Shown in pieces: positions 23,630 through 33,381 of a stretch of 64,000 nucleotides of DNA; the stretch's first letter is position 1, and each line of letters begins with the position of its first letter. This DNA comes from Candidatus Binatia bacterium. GTDB taxonomy: Bacteria > Desulfobacterota > Binatia > UBA12015. Made by a program: the position numbers and the translations under genes. Under the pieces are notes generated by a model. That model did no database searches. It was given only the letters and a program-made list of their open reading frames with translations, and was not told where the DNA came from. Location: positions 1-64,000 of the forward strand of contig DATCMB010000007.1 in the NCBI GenBank assembly GCA_036563615.1, in the 5' to 3' direction.

Positions 23630-24994
23630 TTGCAACCGTCGATTTCGGTCGTCATCCCGGCGTACAACGCCGCGCCCTTCCTCGACGCCTGCCTCACGCA
23701 CCTCGCGCGCTCGACCGTGGCGCCGCTCGAGTGCCTGGTGGTCGACGACGGCTCGACCGACGACACCGCCGCCATCGCCGCGCGTCACGGCGCGACCGTG
23801 CTCTCGACCGGCGGGCGCCGCGGACCGGCGCACGCGCGCAACCTCGGCGCCCGGCACGCGCGCGGCGACGTCGTCTTCTTCATCGACGCCGACGTCTGCG
23901 TCGAGCCGAGCTCGGTCGCCAAGGTCGCCGCGTCCTTCGCCGCCGACCCGACGCTGGACGCGCTGATCGGCTCCTACGACGACGACCCGCATTCTCCCGA
24001 CTTCCTGTCGCAGTACAAGAATCTGATGCACGCCTTCGTGCACCACCGCGGCCGGCGGCGGGCGAGCACCTTCTGGAGCGGCTGCGGCGCCATCCGGCGC
24101 GACGTGCTGCTCGCGCACAGCGGCTTCGACGAGTCCTACAAGCGTCCCGCGATCGAGGACATCGAGCTCGGCTACCGGCTGGTGCGCGCCGGTCGCAAGA
24201 TCGAGCTCGACCCGTCGCTCACCGTCAAGCATCTCAAGCGCTGGACCTTCTGGGGGCTCCTCAAGTCCGACATCTTCGACCGCGGCGTGCCGTGGACCGA
24301 GCTCATCCTGCGCGACCGCAACATGCCGAACGACCTCAACCTGCACCTGAGCCAGCGGGTCAGCGTCGCGCTGGTCTTCGTGCTCCTCGGCATGACGGCG
24401 TTCGCGGCCGTGCGCTGGGGCGGCGCGTTCCTGACGCCGCTCTTCGCCCTGCTCTTCCTGCAGCTCTCGCGCTACTGGCTCGAGGCGGCGTCGCCGAGCG
24501 ACTCGCAGCGCGGCGCGCTCTTCGTCGGGCTGACGATGGCGACGATCGTCGCGCTCGGCTTCTGGTACGGCATGCCGGCGCTCGCGCTGCCGCTGTTCCT
24601 CGCCTACGTGCTGCTCTTCCTGCGGCACCGCTACGCATACCGCCGCGGCTCGCCCGAGCGTCGGCGCACGACGCTGTTCTTCGCCGGCTTCTTCCTGCTC
24701 ACCGTGGCGCTGACCATCGCGCACTTCCCGCGCGACCCGGTGGTGTTCGCCTGCTTCGCGGTGCTCGGCGCGATCATCGCGCTGAACAACCAGTTCTACC
24801 TCTTCCTCGCGGCGAAGCGTGGCCGTCCGTTCGCGCTCGCGGCGATCCCGTTCCACCTGCTCTACCACCTCTACAACGGCTTCTCGTTCGCCTACGGCGC
24901 GCTGCGCTACGCGACGATGCGCCTGCTCTCGCCGTCGACGCTGCGCGGGGCCGCCGCGCCGCAGCCGTCGCCGCCGTCCGCGAACGCGGACTGA
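23630..24994 (+). CDS. membrane-anchored family 2 glycosyltransferase
   Basis: GT2 transferase (about 454 aa) with an N-terminal GT-A domain: ISVVIPAYNAAPFLDACL, VVDDGSTDDTAA, the DxD-like FFIDADVCVEPSS, then SGCGAIRRDVLL and IEDIELGYRLVRAG (the ED acceptor-site motif). At least six membrane helices follow from about residue 245. It most likely transfers a sugar to a lipid or a surface glycan. The start chosen is TTG at 23630, with AGGGGAAGG just upstream; an upstream ATG at 23531 is in frame but would overlap the divergent gene and has no family match in the added residues. Confidence 0.85.
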   Translation: MQPSISVVIPAYNAAPFLDACLTHLARSTVAPLECLVVDDGSTDDTAAIAARHGATVLSTGGRRGPAHARNLGARHARGDVVFFIDADVCVEPSSVAKVAASFAADPTLDALIGSYDDDPHSPDFLSQYKNLMHAFVHHRGRRRASTFWSGCGAIRRDVLLAHSGFDESYKRPAIEDIELGYRLVRAGRKIELDPSLTVKHLKRWTFWGLLKSDIFDRGVPWTELILRDRNMPNDLNLHLSQRVSVALVFVLLGMTAFAAVRWGGAFLTPLFALLFLQLSRYWLEAASPSDSQRGALFVGLTMATIVALGFWYGMPALALPLFLAYVLLFLRHRYAYRRGSPERRRTTLFFAGFFLLTVALTIAHFPRDPVVFACFAVLGAIIALNNQFYLFLAAKRGRPFALAAIPFHLLYHLYNGFSFAYGALRYATMRLLSPSTLRGAAAPQPSPPSANAD

Positions 24995-25040
24995 CGCGAG
25001 CGCTCTCTGCGACGTCGCGTCGCGTGCTACGAACGACGGG

Positions 25041-25925
25041 ATGCGCATCGCGACCTGGAACGTGAACTCGCTCAAGGCGCGCCTCGAGAAGGTCTGGTGG
25101 TGGCTCGAGCGCGCCGAGCCCGACGTCCTGCTGATGCAGGAGACCAAGTGCACCGACGAGGCGGCGCCGGTCGCCGAGTTCGCCGAGCGCGGCTACGAGC
25201 TCGCGCACCACGGCGAGGGACGCTGGAACGGCGTCGCGATCGCGAGCAAGGTCGGCATCGCGGACGTGGTGACGAACTTCGGCGTCGAGCTGCGTCCCGA
25301 TGGCACGCCGGACGTGCCGGACGACGAGCCGCTGCGCGAGGCGCGCATGATCTCGGCGGTGTGCGGCGGGGTGCGGGTGATCTCGGTGTACGCGCCGAAC
25401 GGCCGGGCCGTCGACTCGCCGTTCTACGCGGCGAAGCTCGCGTGGTTCGAGCGCCTCGTGCGCTGGCTGCGCGAGACGCGCTCGCCCGACGAGCCGCTCG
25501 TGCTGGGCGGTGACCTCAACGTCGCGCCCACCGACGAGGACGTCTGGGATCCGAGCGCCTGCCACGGCGGCACGCACGTCTCGGAGCGCGAGCGCGAGGC
25601 CTTCGCGCGGCTCTGCGCCTTCGGGCTGCGCGACGCCTACCGCATGCACCACCCGCAGCCGGGACGCTTCAGCTGGTGGGACTACCGCGCCGGCTGCTTC
25701 CAGAAGAACTTCGGCATGCGCATCGACCACCTGCTGGTCAGCGAGAGCGTCGCGCCGCGGGTCGTGTGGGCCGAGATCGACCGCGAGGCGCGCAAGGGCA
25801 AGCCGACGCCGTCCGACCACGCGCCGGTGCTGATCGACCTCGACACGCCGGGACGCGAGCTCGACGCCGGCTGGGCCGCCGCCGACGCGCGCATCGCCGC
25901 GCGCCGCGCGGGACGCCCCGCCTAG
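25041..25925 (+). CDS. xth: exodeoxyribonuclease III
   Basis: DNA repair AP endonuclease/3'-exonuclease (294 aa) of the EEP fold. Motifs in order: IATWNVNSLKAR, LLMQETKCTDE (metal Glu), SVYAPNGRAVDSPFY, LVLGGDLNVAPTDEDVW (Asp/Asn), FSWWDYRAGCFQKNFGMRIDHLLVS (key residues Asp and His) and TPSDHAPVLIDL (catalytic His). It has the usual length plus a roughly 25-residue Arg/Ala-rich tail. No strong Shine-Dalgarno. It faces the carbamoyltransferase gene across a 13-bp-stem hairpin. Confidence 0.95.
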   Translation: MRIATWNVNSLKARLEKVWWWLERAEPDVLLMQETKCTDEAAPVAEFAERGYELAHHGEGRWNGVAIASKVGIADVVTNFGVELRPDGTPDVPDDEPLREARMISAVCGGVRVISVYAPNGRAVDSPFYAAKLAWFERLVRWLRETRSPDEPLVLGGDLNVAPTDEDVWDPSACHGGTHVSEREREAFARLCAFGLRDAYRMHHPQPGRFSWWDYRAGCFQKNFGMRIDHLLVSESVAPRVVWAEIDREARKGKPTPSDHAPVLIDLDTPGRELDAGWAAADARIAARRAGRPA

Positions 25926-25941
25926 CCGCGCGACCGGCGGA

Positions 25942-25970
25942 ACCGGGGCTCGCCGTCGGCGAGCGCCCGG

Positions 25971-25971
<1 letters not shown>
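25942..25971. terminator. bidirectional GC hairpin between xth and the carbamoyltransferase gene
   Basis: Arms ACCGGG(G)CTCGCC and GGCGAGCGCCCGGT pair as a 13-bp stem with a one-base bulge and a 3-nt loop GTC. It fills the gap between two convergent stops and touches the carbamoyltransferase stop codon. No T-run. Confidence 0.65.
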
Positions 25972-27764
<1,793 letters not shown>

Positions 27765-28033
27765 CAGCTAATCCCTGCGTACGAAATTTCGAAGACGGGT
27801 CGCTGGGGTGGGCGCGAGCAAGTCTCAGGAAGCTACCCGACCGGCACTGCGTGGACAAGCACGCTTCTGCGTCGCCGGGGCTCGGCATCGCACGGCCCGC
27901 GCGTCGCTATGGGGTTCGGCACAGCCGAGCGGCGGTCGCGGGGTCTCCCGTCAGGATCTGCATTGACCGGGGCGGCGCGCCCGGGCATCGTCCATCGCTC
28001 CCGCCGCCAGCCTTCTGATACGAGTTCCCACCC

Positions 28034-29257
28034 ATGAGCCGAGCCCGCTCCATCCTGCCAGGCCTCGCAGCCGCCGCGTTCTCGATCCTCGTCTCCGTGC
28101 TGCTGCTCGAGGTCGTGCTGCACGTCGTCGGGTACCCGCGCACCAAGACCAGCCATCAGCGCTTCTACGTCGAGCACGACCCGCAGCGCGGCTGGCGCAA
28201 CGTGCCGAACGCCGACGGCTGGTTCTCGACCGACGAGTACGACGTCCACCTGCAGTACAACTCGCGCGGCTTCCGCGGCCCGGAGCGCTCGTACGAGAAG
28301 CCGCCGGGCACGTACCGCGTCGTGATCCTCGGCGACTCCTTCATCGAGGGATACTCGGTGAACCTCGAGGACCGCGTCTCCGAGCGCCTCGAGAAGCTGC
28401 TCTCCGAGCAGGATCCGTCGCGGCGCTACGAGGTCATCGCGCTCGGCACCGCCGGCTACAGCACCGACCAGGAGCTGATCTGGCTCGAGTCGGAGGGCGT
28501 CAAGTACCAGCCGGACGTCGTCGTGGTGATGTTCTACATGAACGACGTCTGGTTCAACGGCCAGTCGAAGTACTGGCGCGGCGAGAAGCCTGCGTACGTG
28601 CTCGAGAACGGCGAGCTCAAGCTGACCAACGTGCCCGTCCCCGACGCGCGCCCGAAGAAGAAAAAGCGCGAGACCGGACGCGGCCTCAAGCACTGGATTC
28701 GCGCCAACTCGAAGATCTACGCCCTCTTCTCGCTCGCGCTCGAGAACTCGCCCGGGCTGCGCCGCGCCGCGACCGCGCTCGGCCTCGTCTCGCCGCGCGA
28801 CGAGGACGACGACGACAACGGCGGCCCGCGCGTCGCCGACGAGCTCAGCGTCTTCCAGAAAGAAGAGCCGCCCGCGACGATGAACGGTTGGCGCATGACC
28901 GGCGCGATCCTCGAGCGCATGAACGAGGTCGCGAACGAGGCCGGCGCGAAGCTGATCGTCTTCCACATCCCGTTCAAGGGCGTGGTCTACGAGCAGGACT
29001 GGGCGCCGATCCTCGCCCGCCTGGGTCTGCCGCAGGACCAGCTCGACCCGTCCCGCGTCAAGCAACGCTTCGACGAGATCTGCGCGAACTACCGCCTCGA
29101 CTGCATCGAGCCGACCGAAGAGTACCGCCGCGTCGCGGCCGAGCTCGGCGACGGGGGCCGCCTGTACTACGTGCAGGACAACCACTGGAACGCCGGCGGG
29201 CACGAGCTCGCGGCCGAGATCCTGGCCCGGCGCATCCGCGAGCTGCAAGGCCGCTAG
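28034..29257 (+). CDS. membrane-anchored SGNH/GDSL-type hydrolase
   Basis: A 407-aa protein. An N-terminal membrane anchor (LAAAAFSILVSVLLLEVVLHVV) precedes an SGNH fold: ILGDSFIEGYSV (nucleophile Ser in GDS), GTAGYSTDQELIWL (Gly block), FYMNDVW (Asn block) and a C-terminal DNHWNAGGHELAAE (His block), the AlgX/DltD-like form. It likely acts outside the membrane on acyl groups of a glycan. A Lys-rich patch (KKKKR) and an acidic loop interrupt the domain about residues 210-280. It is divergent from the carbamoyltransferase, and the pair may decorate the same surface polymer. Confidence 0.85.
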   Translation: MSRARSILPGLAAAAFSILVSVLLLEVVLHVVGYPRTKTSHQRFYVEHDPQRGWRNVPNADGWFSTDEYDVHLQYNSRGFRGPERSYEKPPGTYRVVILGDSFIEGYSVNLEDRVSERLEKLLSEQDPSRRYEVIALGTAGYSTDQELIWLESEGVKYQPDVVVVMFYMNDVWFNGQSKYWRGEKPAYVLENGELKLTNVPVPDARPKKKKRETGRGLKHWIRANSKIYALFSLALENSPGLRRAATALGLVSPRDEDDDDNGGPRVADELSVFQKEEPPATMNGWRMTGAILERMNEVANEAGAKLIVFHIPFKGVVYEQDWAPILARLGLPQDQLDPSRVKQRFDEICANYRLDCIEPTEEYRRVAAELGDGGRLYYVQDNHWNAGGHELAAEILARRIRELQGR

Positions 29258-29261
29258 CTGG

Positions 29262-29297
29262 CTGGCGCGGCCGCTCGCGCCGGGATACTCGCGCCAG
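29262..29297. terminator. hairpin between the SGNH hydrolase and the carboxylase genes
   Basis: CTGGCGCG and CGCGCCAG form a perfect 8-bp stem around a 20-nt loop, between convergent stops at 29257 and 29313. No T-run; weaker than the other convergent hairpins because of the large loop. Confidence 0.45.
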
Positions 29298-29312
29298 GCC
29301 GCGCGCGACCGC

Positions 29313-30863
29313 TCACGGCCGGATGCCGGTCCGCGCGACCGGCGTCGGCGGCTCGCTCGCGCGCCCGCGCGCCACGCGCAGCGCGTGCAGCAGCCGGTTG
29401 CGCAGCTCGCGCGGGTCGATGACGTCGTCGTAGCTCATCGAGTCGGCGGGGCCGTAGACGCCGCCGAGCTCGCTCGCGTCGAGACGCTCGCGCGTCTCCT
29501 CGTCGGCCCGCGCGGCGTCGCCGGCGCCGGCGGCCGGCATCGCGGCGATGCGCCCGGACGGGAAAGCGAGCGTCGCCGTCTGGCCGTCGAACGGGTTCAT
29601 CGCCATCAGGCACGACGCGACGCCGTACACCTTGCGCAGCGTGACGTGGATCTTGACGCCGCGCATGCGCGCCTGCGCCGCGAACATGCGCATCGCGCGC
29701 CGCAGCGTCCCCTCGCGCTCGGCGGCCTTGCCGACCAGCACGCCGGGCGTGTCGGCGAGGAAGACGACCGGCAGATGGAACGCGTCCGCGATCTCGATGA
29801 AGCGCGCCGCCTTGTCGGCGGCGTCGGCGTCGATCGAGCCCGCCTTGACGCTCGGCTGGCTCGCGACGATCGCGGCCGGCTCGCCGCCGAGGCGCGCGAG
29901 CACGGTCAAGATCGAGCGTCCGTAGCCCGGCTGCAGCTCGAGCAGCTCGCCGCCGTCGACCAGCAGCTCGAGCACCGCGGTCATGTCGTAGGCCCTGCGC
30001 TGATCCGCCGGGACGACGTCGAGGATCGCGTCGAGGCGGCGCTCGCCGAGGTCGGCGAAGCGGGCCTGCGACGGGTCGAGACGCGGCGGCGCTTGCCACG
30101 CGCTCGACGGGAAGTAGCCGAGGTAGCGGCGCACGAGCCCGAGCGCCGCCGCGTCGTCGGGCGCGACCGCGTGCGCGAGCCCGCTCGCCGCGTGCACCGC
30201 GCTGCCGCCGAGCTCCTCCTTGGTCGTCACCTCGCCGGTCGCGCTCTGCACGAGCGGCGGCCCCGCGACGAAGGCGCAGGCAGCTTCGGTCATGACGACG
30301 AAGTCGGCGAGCGGGGCCGCCAGCGCCGAGTGCCCGGCCGACGGTCCCAGGATCGCGACCACGCTCGGCACGAGCCCCGAGAGCCGCGCCAGCACCTGCA
30401 GGTCGTTCGGCGCGCGCGGGTAGCGCTCGAGGGCGTTCTGCGCGCGCTCGCCGGCGCCGTCGAGCAGCAGCACGAGCGGCATGCGCTCCTGCAGCGCGAG
30501 CTCGCAGAGCCGGTGGCGCTTGGCGTGCGCGCGGATGCCGATCGAGCCGCCGAGCACCGTGAAGTCCTCGCCGCCGACCGCGACCTCGCGGCCGTCGATT
30601 CGCCCGACGCCGGCGACGAAGCCGTCGGCCGGGATCCGGACGGCGTCGCCGACCAGCACGCCGAGCTCGACGAAGCTGCCCGGATCGCAGAGCGTCGCGA
30701 TGCGCTGGCGGACGTCGAGCCGGCCGCTCGCGCGCTGGCGCGCGACGCGCTCCTCCCCGCCCATCGCCTCGCCGGCAGCACGGCGGTGCGCGAGGTCGGC
30801 GAGGATCGGCCGCCACGCGGGCGGGATCGCGTCGTCGTCCGGGGGCTGCGAGGGCGTCGGCAC
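29313..30863 (-). CDS. biotin-dependent acyl-CoA carboxylase, carboxyltransferase (beta) subunit
   Basis: Transfers CO2 from biotin to an acyl-CoA (propionyl-, acetyl-, methylcrotonyl- or geranyl-type). The chain of 516 aa has both crotonase-like halves: GGEERVARQRASGRLDVRQR and DPGSFVELG in the N-domain, then LSGLVPSVVAILGPSAGHSAL, and in the C-domain FIEIADAFHLPVVFLADTPG, KIHVTLRKVYGVASCLMAMN. The start is uncertain: GTG at 30863 keeps the usual N-terminal helix; ATG at 30764 is the alternative. No alpha (biotin) subunit is in the window. It diverges from an acyl-CoA synthetase gene, suggesting a shared acyl-CoA pathway. Confidence 0.88.
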   Translation of the reverse strand: MPTPSQPPDDDAIPPAWRPILADLAHRRAAGEAMGGEERVARQRASGRLDVRQRIATLCDPGSFVELGVLVGDAVRIPADGFVAGVGRIDGREVAVGGEDFTVLGGSIGIRAHAKRHRLCELALQERMPLVLLLDGAGERAQNALERYPRAPNDLQVLARLSGLVPSVVAILGPSAGHSALAAPLADFVVMTEAACAFVAGPPLVQSATGEVTTKEELGGSAVHAASGLAHAVAPDDAAALGLVRRYLGYFPSSAWQAPPRLDPSQARFADLGERRLDAILDVVPADQRRAYDMTAVLELLVDGGELLELQPGYGRSILTVLARLGGEPAAIVASQPSVKAGSIDADAADKAARFIEIADAFHLPVVFLADTPGVLVGKAAEREGTLRRAMRMFAAQARMRGVKIHVTLRKVYGVASCLMAMNPFDGQTATLAFPSGRIAAMPAAGAGDAARADEETRERLDASELGGVYGPADSMSYDDVIDPRELRNRLLHALRVARGRASEPPTPVARTGIRP

Positions 30864-31016
30864 GGTGCGCGGATCTTGCTCCGCGCGGGGTTGCGGCTCA
30901 AGCGCGCGACGCACGTGCGTGCGGCGCTCGGCTCGCCCGTCCACGTCGCGCGACCGCAGCGCGTTCGGACCGCGCGTCGATTGCGGCCGGCGGCGCGCGC
31001 GGGCATACCGCTCGGC

Positions 31017-32690
31017 ATGGCGACGGTCGAGGAAGTCGACGCCCAGCTGCTGGGCCCCGGCGGGATGTTCGAGGTCGTCGAGGAGGACGTCCTCGGCGAG
31101 CGCATGCAGGTGTTCAAGAACCGCGCGCCCTCGCTGCGTGCGTTCGTCGAGCGCTCGGTCGGCTTCGGCGACGCCGAGTACCTGATCTTCGGCGAGCGGC
31201 GCATCACCTACGCCGAGCACGCGCGCGCGGTCGCGTCCGTCGCCAAGGCGCTGCGCGAGCGCTTCGGCGTCGGACCGGGCGACCGGGTCGCGATCCTCGC
31301 TGCGAACTGCCCCGAGTGGATCGTGACCTTCTGGGCGACGGTCAGCCTGGGCGCGATCGCCGTGGGGCTCAACGGCTGGTGGACGGGCGACGAGATCCTC
31401 TACGGCGTCCGCGACTGCGAGCCCAAGCTGCTGGTCGCGGACGCGAAGCGTCTCGCGCGCCTCGCGGGCGAGTCGCCGGGCGTGCCGGTGGTGGAGATCG
31501 AGTCCGAGTTCGACGCGCTCTGGAACTTCGATCTTGACGCGCCGCTGCCCGATCAGCCGATCGCCGAGGACGATCCCGCGATCATTCTCTACACGAGCGG
31601 CACGACCGGGCGGCCGAAGGGCGCGGTGCAGAGCCACCGCAACGTGATCGCGCTGGTCGGGCTCACGACCTACTCCGGGCTGCGCAACATGATGCTCGCG
31701 CCGCCACCGCCCGCCGACGCGCCGCCGGCGTCGCCGCCCTGCATCTACGTCACCAACCCGCTGTTCCACGTCTCGGGCCTGCACACGGCGGCGATCACCT
31801 GCCTCGCGTCGGGGATCCGCTCGGTGTGGAGCGTCGGACGCTTCGATCCGGTCGCCGCGATGCGCGCGATCGAGCGCGAGAAGGTCACGAGCTGGGGCGC
31901 GATGAACACCGTCGTGCAGCGCATGATCAACCACCCCGAGTTCGGCCGCTACGACCTCTCGTCGCTGCGCCAGATCGGCGGCGGCGGCGCGCCGACCCCG
32001 CCCGAGCTGCAGCGCCGCATGCGCGAGGCGTTTCCCTCGATCCGCTTCGGCGGCACGCTCGGCCACGGCTACGGCAGCACCGAGTCCGGCGCGCTCGCGA
32101 CGCTGATCAACGGCGAGGAGTGGGCGCGCTACCCCGAGTCGGTCGGGCGTCCGCTGCCGACGGTGCAGATCGAGATCCGCGACCCGGAAGGTCGCGCGCT
32201 GCCCGAAGGCGACGAGGGCGAGGTGTGCATCCGCAGCCCGCTCGTCATGCTCGGCTACTGGAACCGTCCGCGCGAGACCGCGGAGACCATCGCGCCGGGA
32301 CGCTGGCTGCGCACCGGCGACGTCGGCCGCATGCTCGACGGGCGGCTCTACCTCTCCGCGCGCAAGCGCGACCTCATCCTGCGCGGCGGCGAGAACGTCT
32401 ACCCGGTCGAGATCGAGAACCGCCTGGTCGAGCACCCCGACGTCGCCGAGGCCGCGGTGATCGGCGTCGACCACGAGGAGCTCGGGCAGGAGGTGAAGGC
32501 GGTGATCGTGCCGCGTCCGGGCGCGCGTCCCGACTTCGCCGAGCTCGCGCGCTTCGTCGGCGAGAAGCTCGCGTACTTCAAGGTGCCGACGCACTGGGAG
32601 CTGCGCGACGAGCTGCCGCGCAACGCGACCGGCAAGGTGCTGAAGCACGTGCTCGCGGGCGAGGCGCGAAGCAGCTTCGTCGAGGAGTGA
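31017..32690 (+). CDS. AMP-forming acyl-CoA synthetase
   Basis: Activates a carboxylic acid to its CoA thioester through an acyl-adenylate (557 aa, ANL family). It has the P-loop LYTSGTTGRPKGAVQSH, the A5 motif GHGYGSTESGAL, LRTGDVGRM, the hinge/A8 motif ARKRDLILRGGENVYPVEIE and the catalytic Lys in PRNATGKVLKHVL. A short Pro/Ala-rich insertion (PPPPADAPPASPP) interrupts the large domain near residue 225. It is more distant from the two synthetases at 33382 and 36792 than they are from each other. Start ATG 31017; no clear Shine-Dalgarno. Confidence 0.93.
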   Translation: MATVEEVDAQLLGPGGMFEVVEEDVLGERMQVFKNRAPSLRAFVERSVGFGDAEYLIFGERRITYAEHARAVASVAKALRERFGVGPGDRVAILAANCPEWIVTFWATVSLGAIAVGLNGWWTGDEILYGVRDCEPKLLVADAKRLARLAGESPGVPVVEIESEFDALWNFDLDAPLPDQPIAEDDPAIILYTSGTTGRPKGAVQSHRNVIALVGLTTYSGLRNMMLAPPPPADAPPASPPCIYVTNPLFHVSGLHTAAITCLASGIRSVWSVGRFDPVAAMRAIEREKVTSWGAMNTVVQRMINHPEFGRYDLSSLRQIGGGGAPTPPELQRRMREAFPSIRFGGTLGHGYGSTESGALATLINGEEWARYPESVGRPLPTVQIEIRDPEGRALPEGDEGEVCIRSPLVMLGYWNRPRETAETIAPGRWLRTGDVGRMLDGRLYLSARKRDLILRGGENVYPVEIENRLVEHPDVAEAAVIGVDHEELGQEVKAVIVPRPGARPDFAELARFVGEKLAYFKVPTHWELRDELPRNATGKVLKHVLAGEARSSFVEE

Positions 32691-32702
32691 CGCGGGCGCG
32701 CA

Positions 32703-32747
32703 CGGAGCGCGCTCGCAGGACGCCGCACCTCTTCTCGGCGCGCTCCG
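32703..32747. terminator. hairpin between a synthetase and the nitroreductase gene
   Basis: CGGAGCGCG and CGCGCTCCG form a perfect 9-bp stem with a 27-nt loop, in the 61-bp gap between convergent stops at 32690 and 32752. No T-run; the long loop makes this only a candidate. Confidence 0.4.
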
Positions 32748-32751
32748 CGTC

Positions 32752-33210
32752 TCACGCCTTTACGGGCTCGAGGATCACCACCGGGATCGTACGCGACGTG
32801 ATCTGCTCGTAGCTGCGGTAGAACGGGTTCACGGCCTTGAGCTCGGGCCACAACCGGGCGCGCTCCTCGGCGGTCGCCTCGCGCGCGGTGACGTCCAGCG
32901 TGCGACCGGCGACCTCGACGCGCGCCCGCGGCTCCGCGCGCACGTTGAGGAACCACGCCGGATGCCGGTCCGAGCCGCCGTTCGACGCCACCACGACGAA
33001 GCGCTCGCCGTCCGCGAGGTACGCGAGCGCGACCGTGCGCTCGGCGCCGGACTTCCGTCCGCGCGTCGTCAAGAGCAGATTCGTGATGCGGCCCGCCGAG
33101 TGTCCGACACGCCCGCCGGTCGCGCGGTAGAGCGCCGTGTGCAGCCGCCCGGTGACCTTCCAGAACGGGCTCTCGCCGACCGCCTTCAGCAGCTTCAGAC
33201 CAACGGACAT
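32752..33210 (-). CDS. deazaflavin (F420)-dependent nitroreductase family protein
   Basis: A 152-aa DDN-type split beta-barrel protein. It starts MSVGLKLLKAVGESPFWKVTG, then has LLLTTRGRKSGAERTVALAY and the signature VVASNGGSDRHPAWFLNVRAEPRARVEV (Ser/Asn/Lys-site region), ending in ELKAVNPFYRSYEQITSRTIPVVIL. The family uses F420H2 or binds related cofactors for quinone and nitro reduction, mainly in Actinobacteria but also in other soil lineages. The start at 33210 matches the family N-terminus; the frame is open 27 codons further upstream. Whether this organism makes F420 cannot be told here. Confidence 0.85.
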   Translation of the reverse strand: MSVGLKLLKAVGESPFWKVTGRLHTALYRATGGRVGHSAGRITNLLLTTRGRKSGAERTVALAYLADGERFVVVASNGGSDRHPAWFLNVRAEPRARVEVAGRTLDVTAREATAEERARLWPELKAVNPFYRSYEQITSRTIPVVILEPVKA

Positions 33211-33381
33211 GCGCACCACCTTGCGCACCCCGCCTCGCGGCGCAAGGCGGGTGTACGACCTCGGGCACGGCAGCCCGGCGTCGATGCCCACGCTGCGTTT
33301 GTCCGAGCCGCGTAGCGGCCGCTATACGGAGAGCCGGCTGCGGCCTGCGGTGGACCGAATTTCCCTCGAGGAGCGAAGCGA

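Noticed and set aside
30864-32648. N-terminal extension of the carboxylase beta subunit
   Set aside because: The added residues are antisense to an acyl-CoA synthetase and show no carboxylase features.
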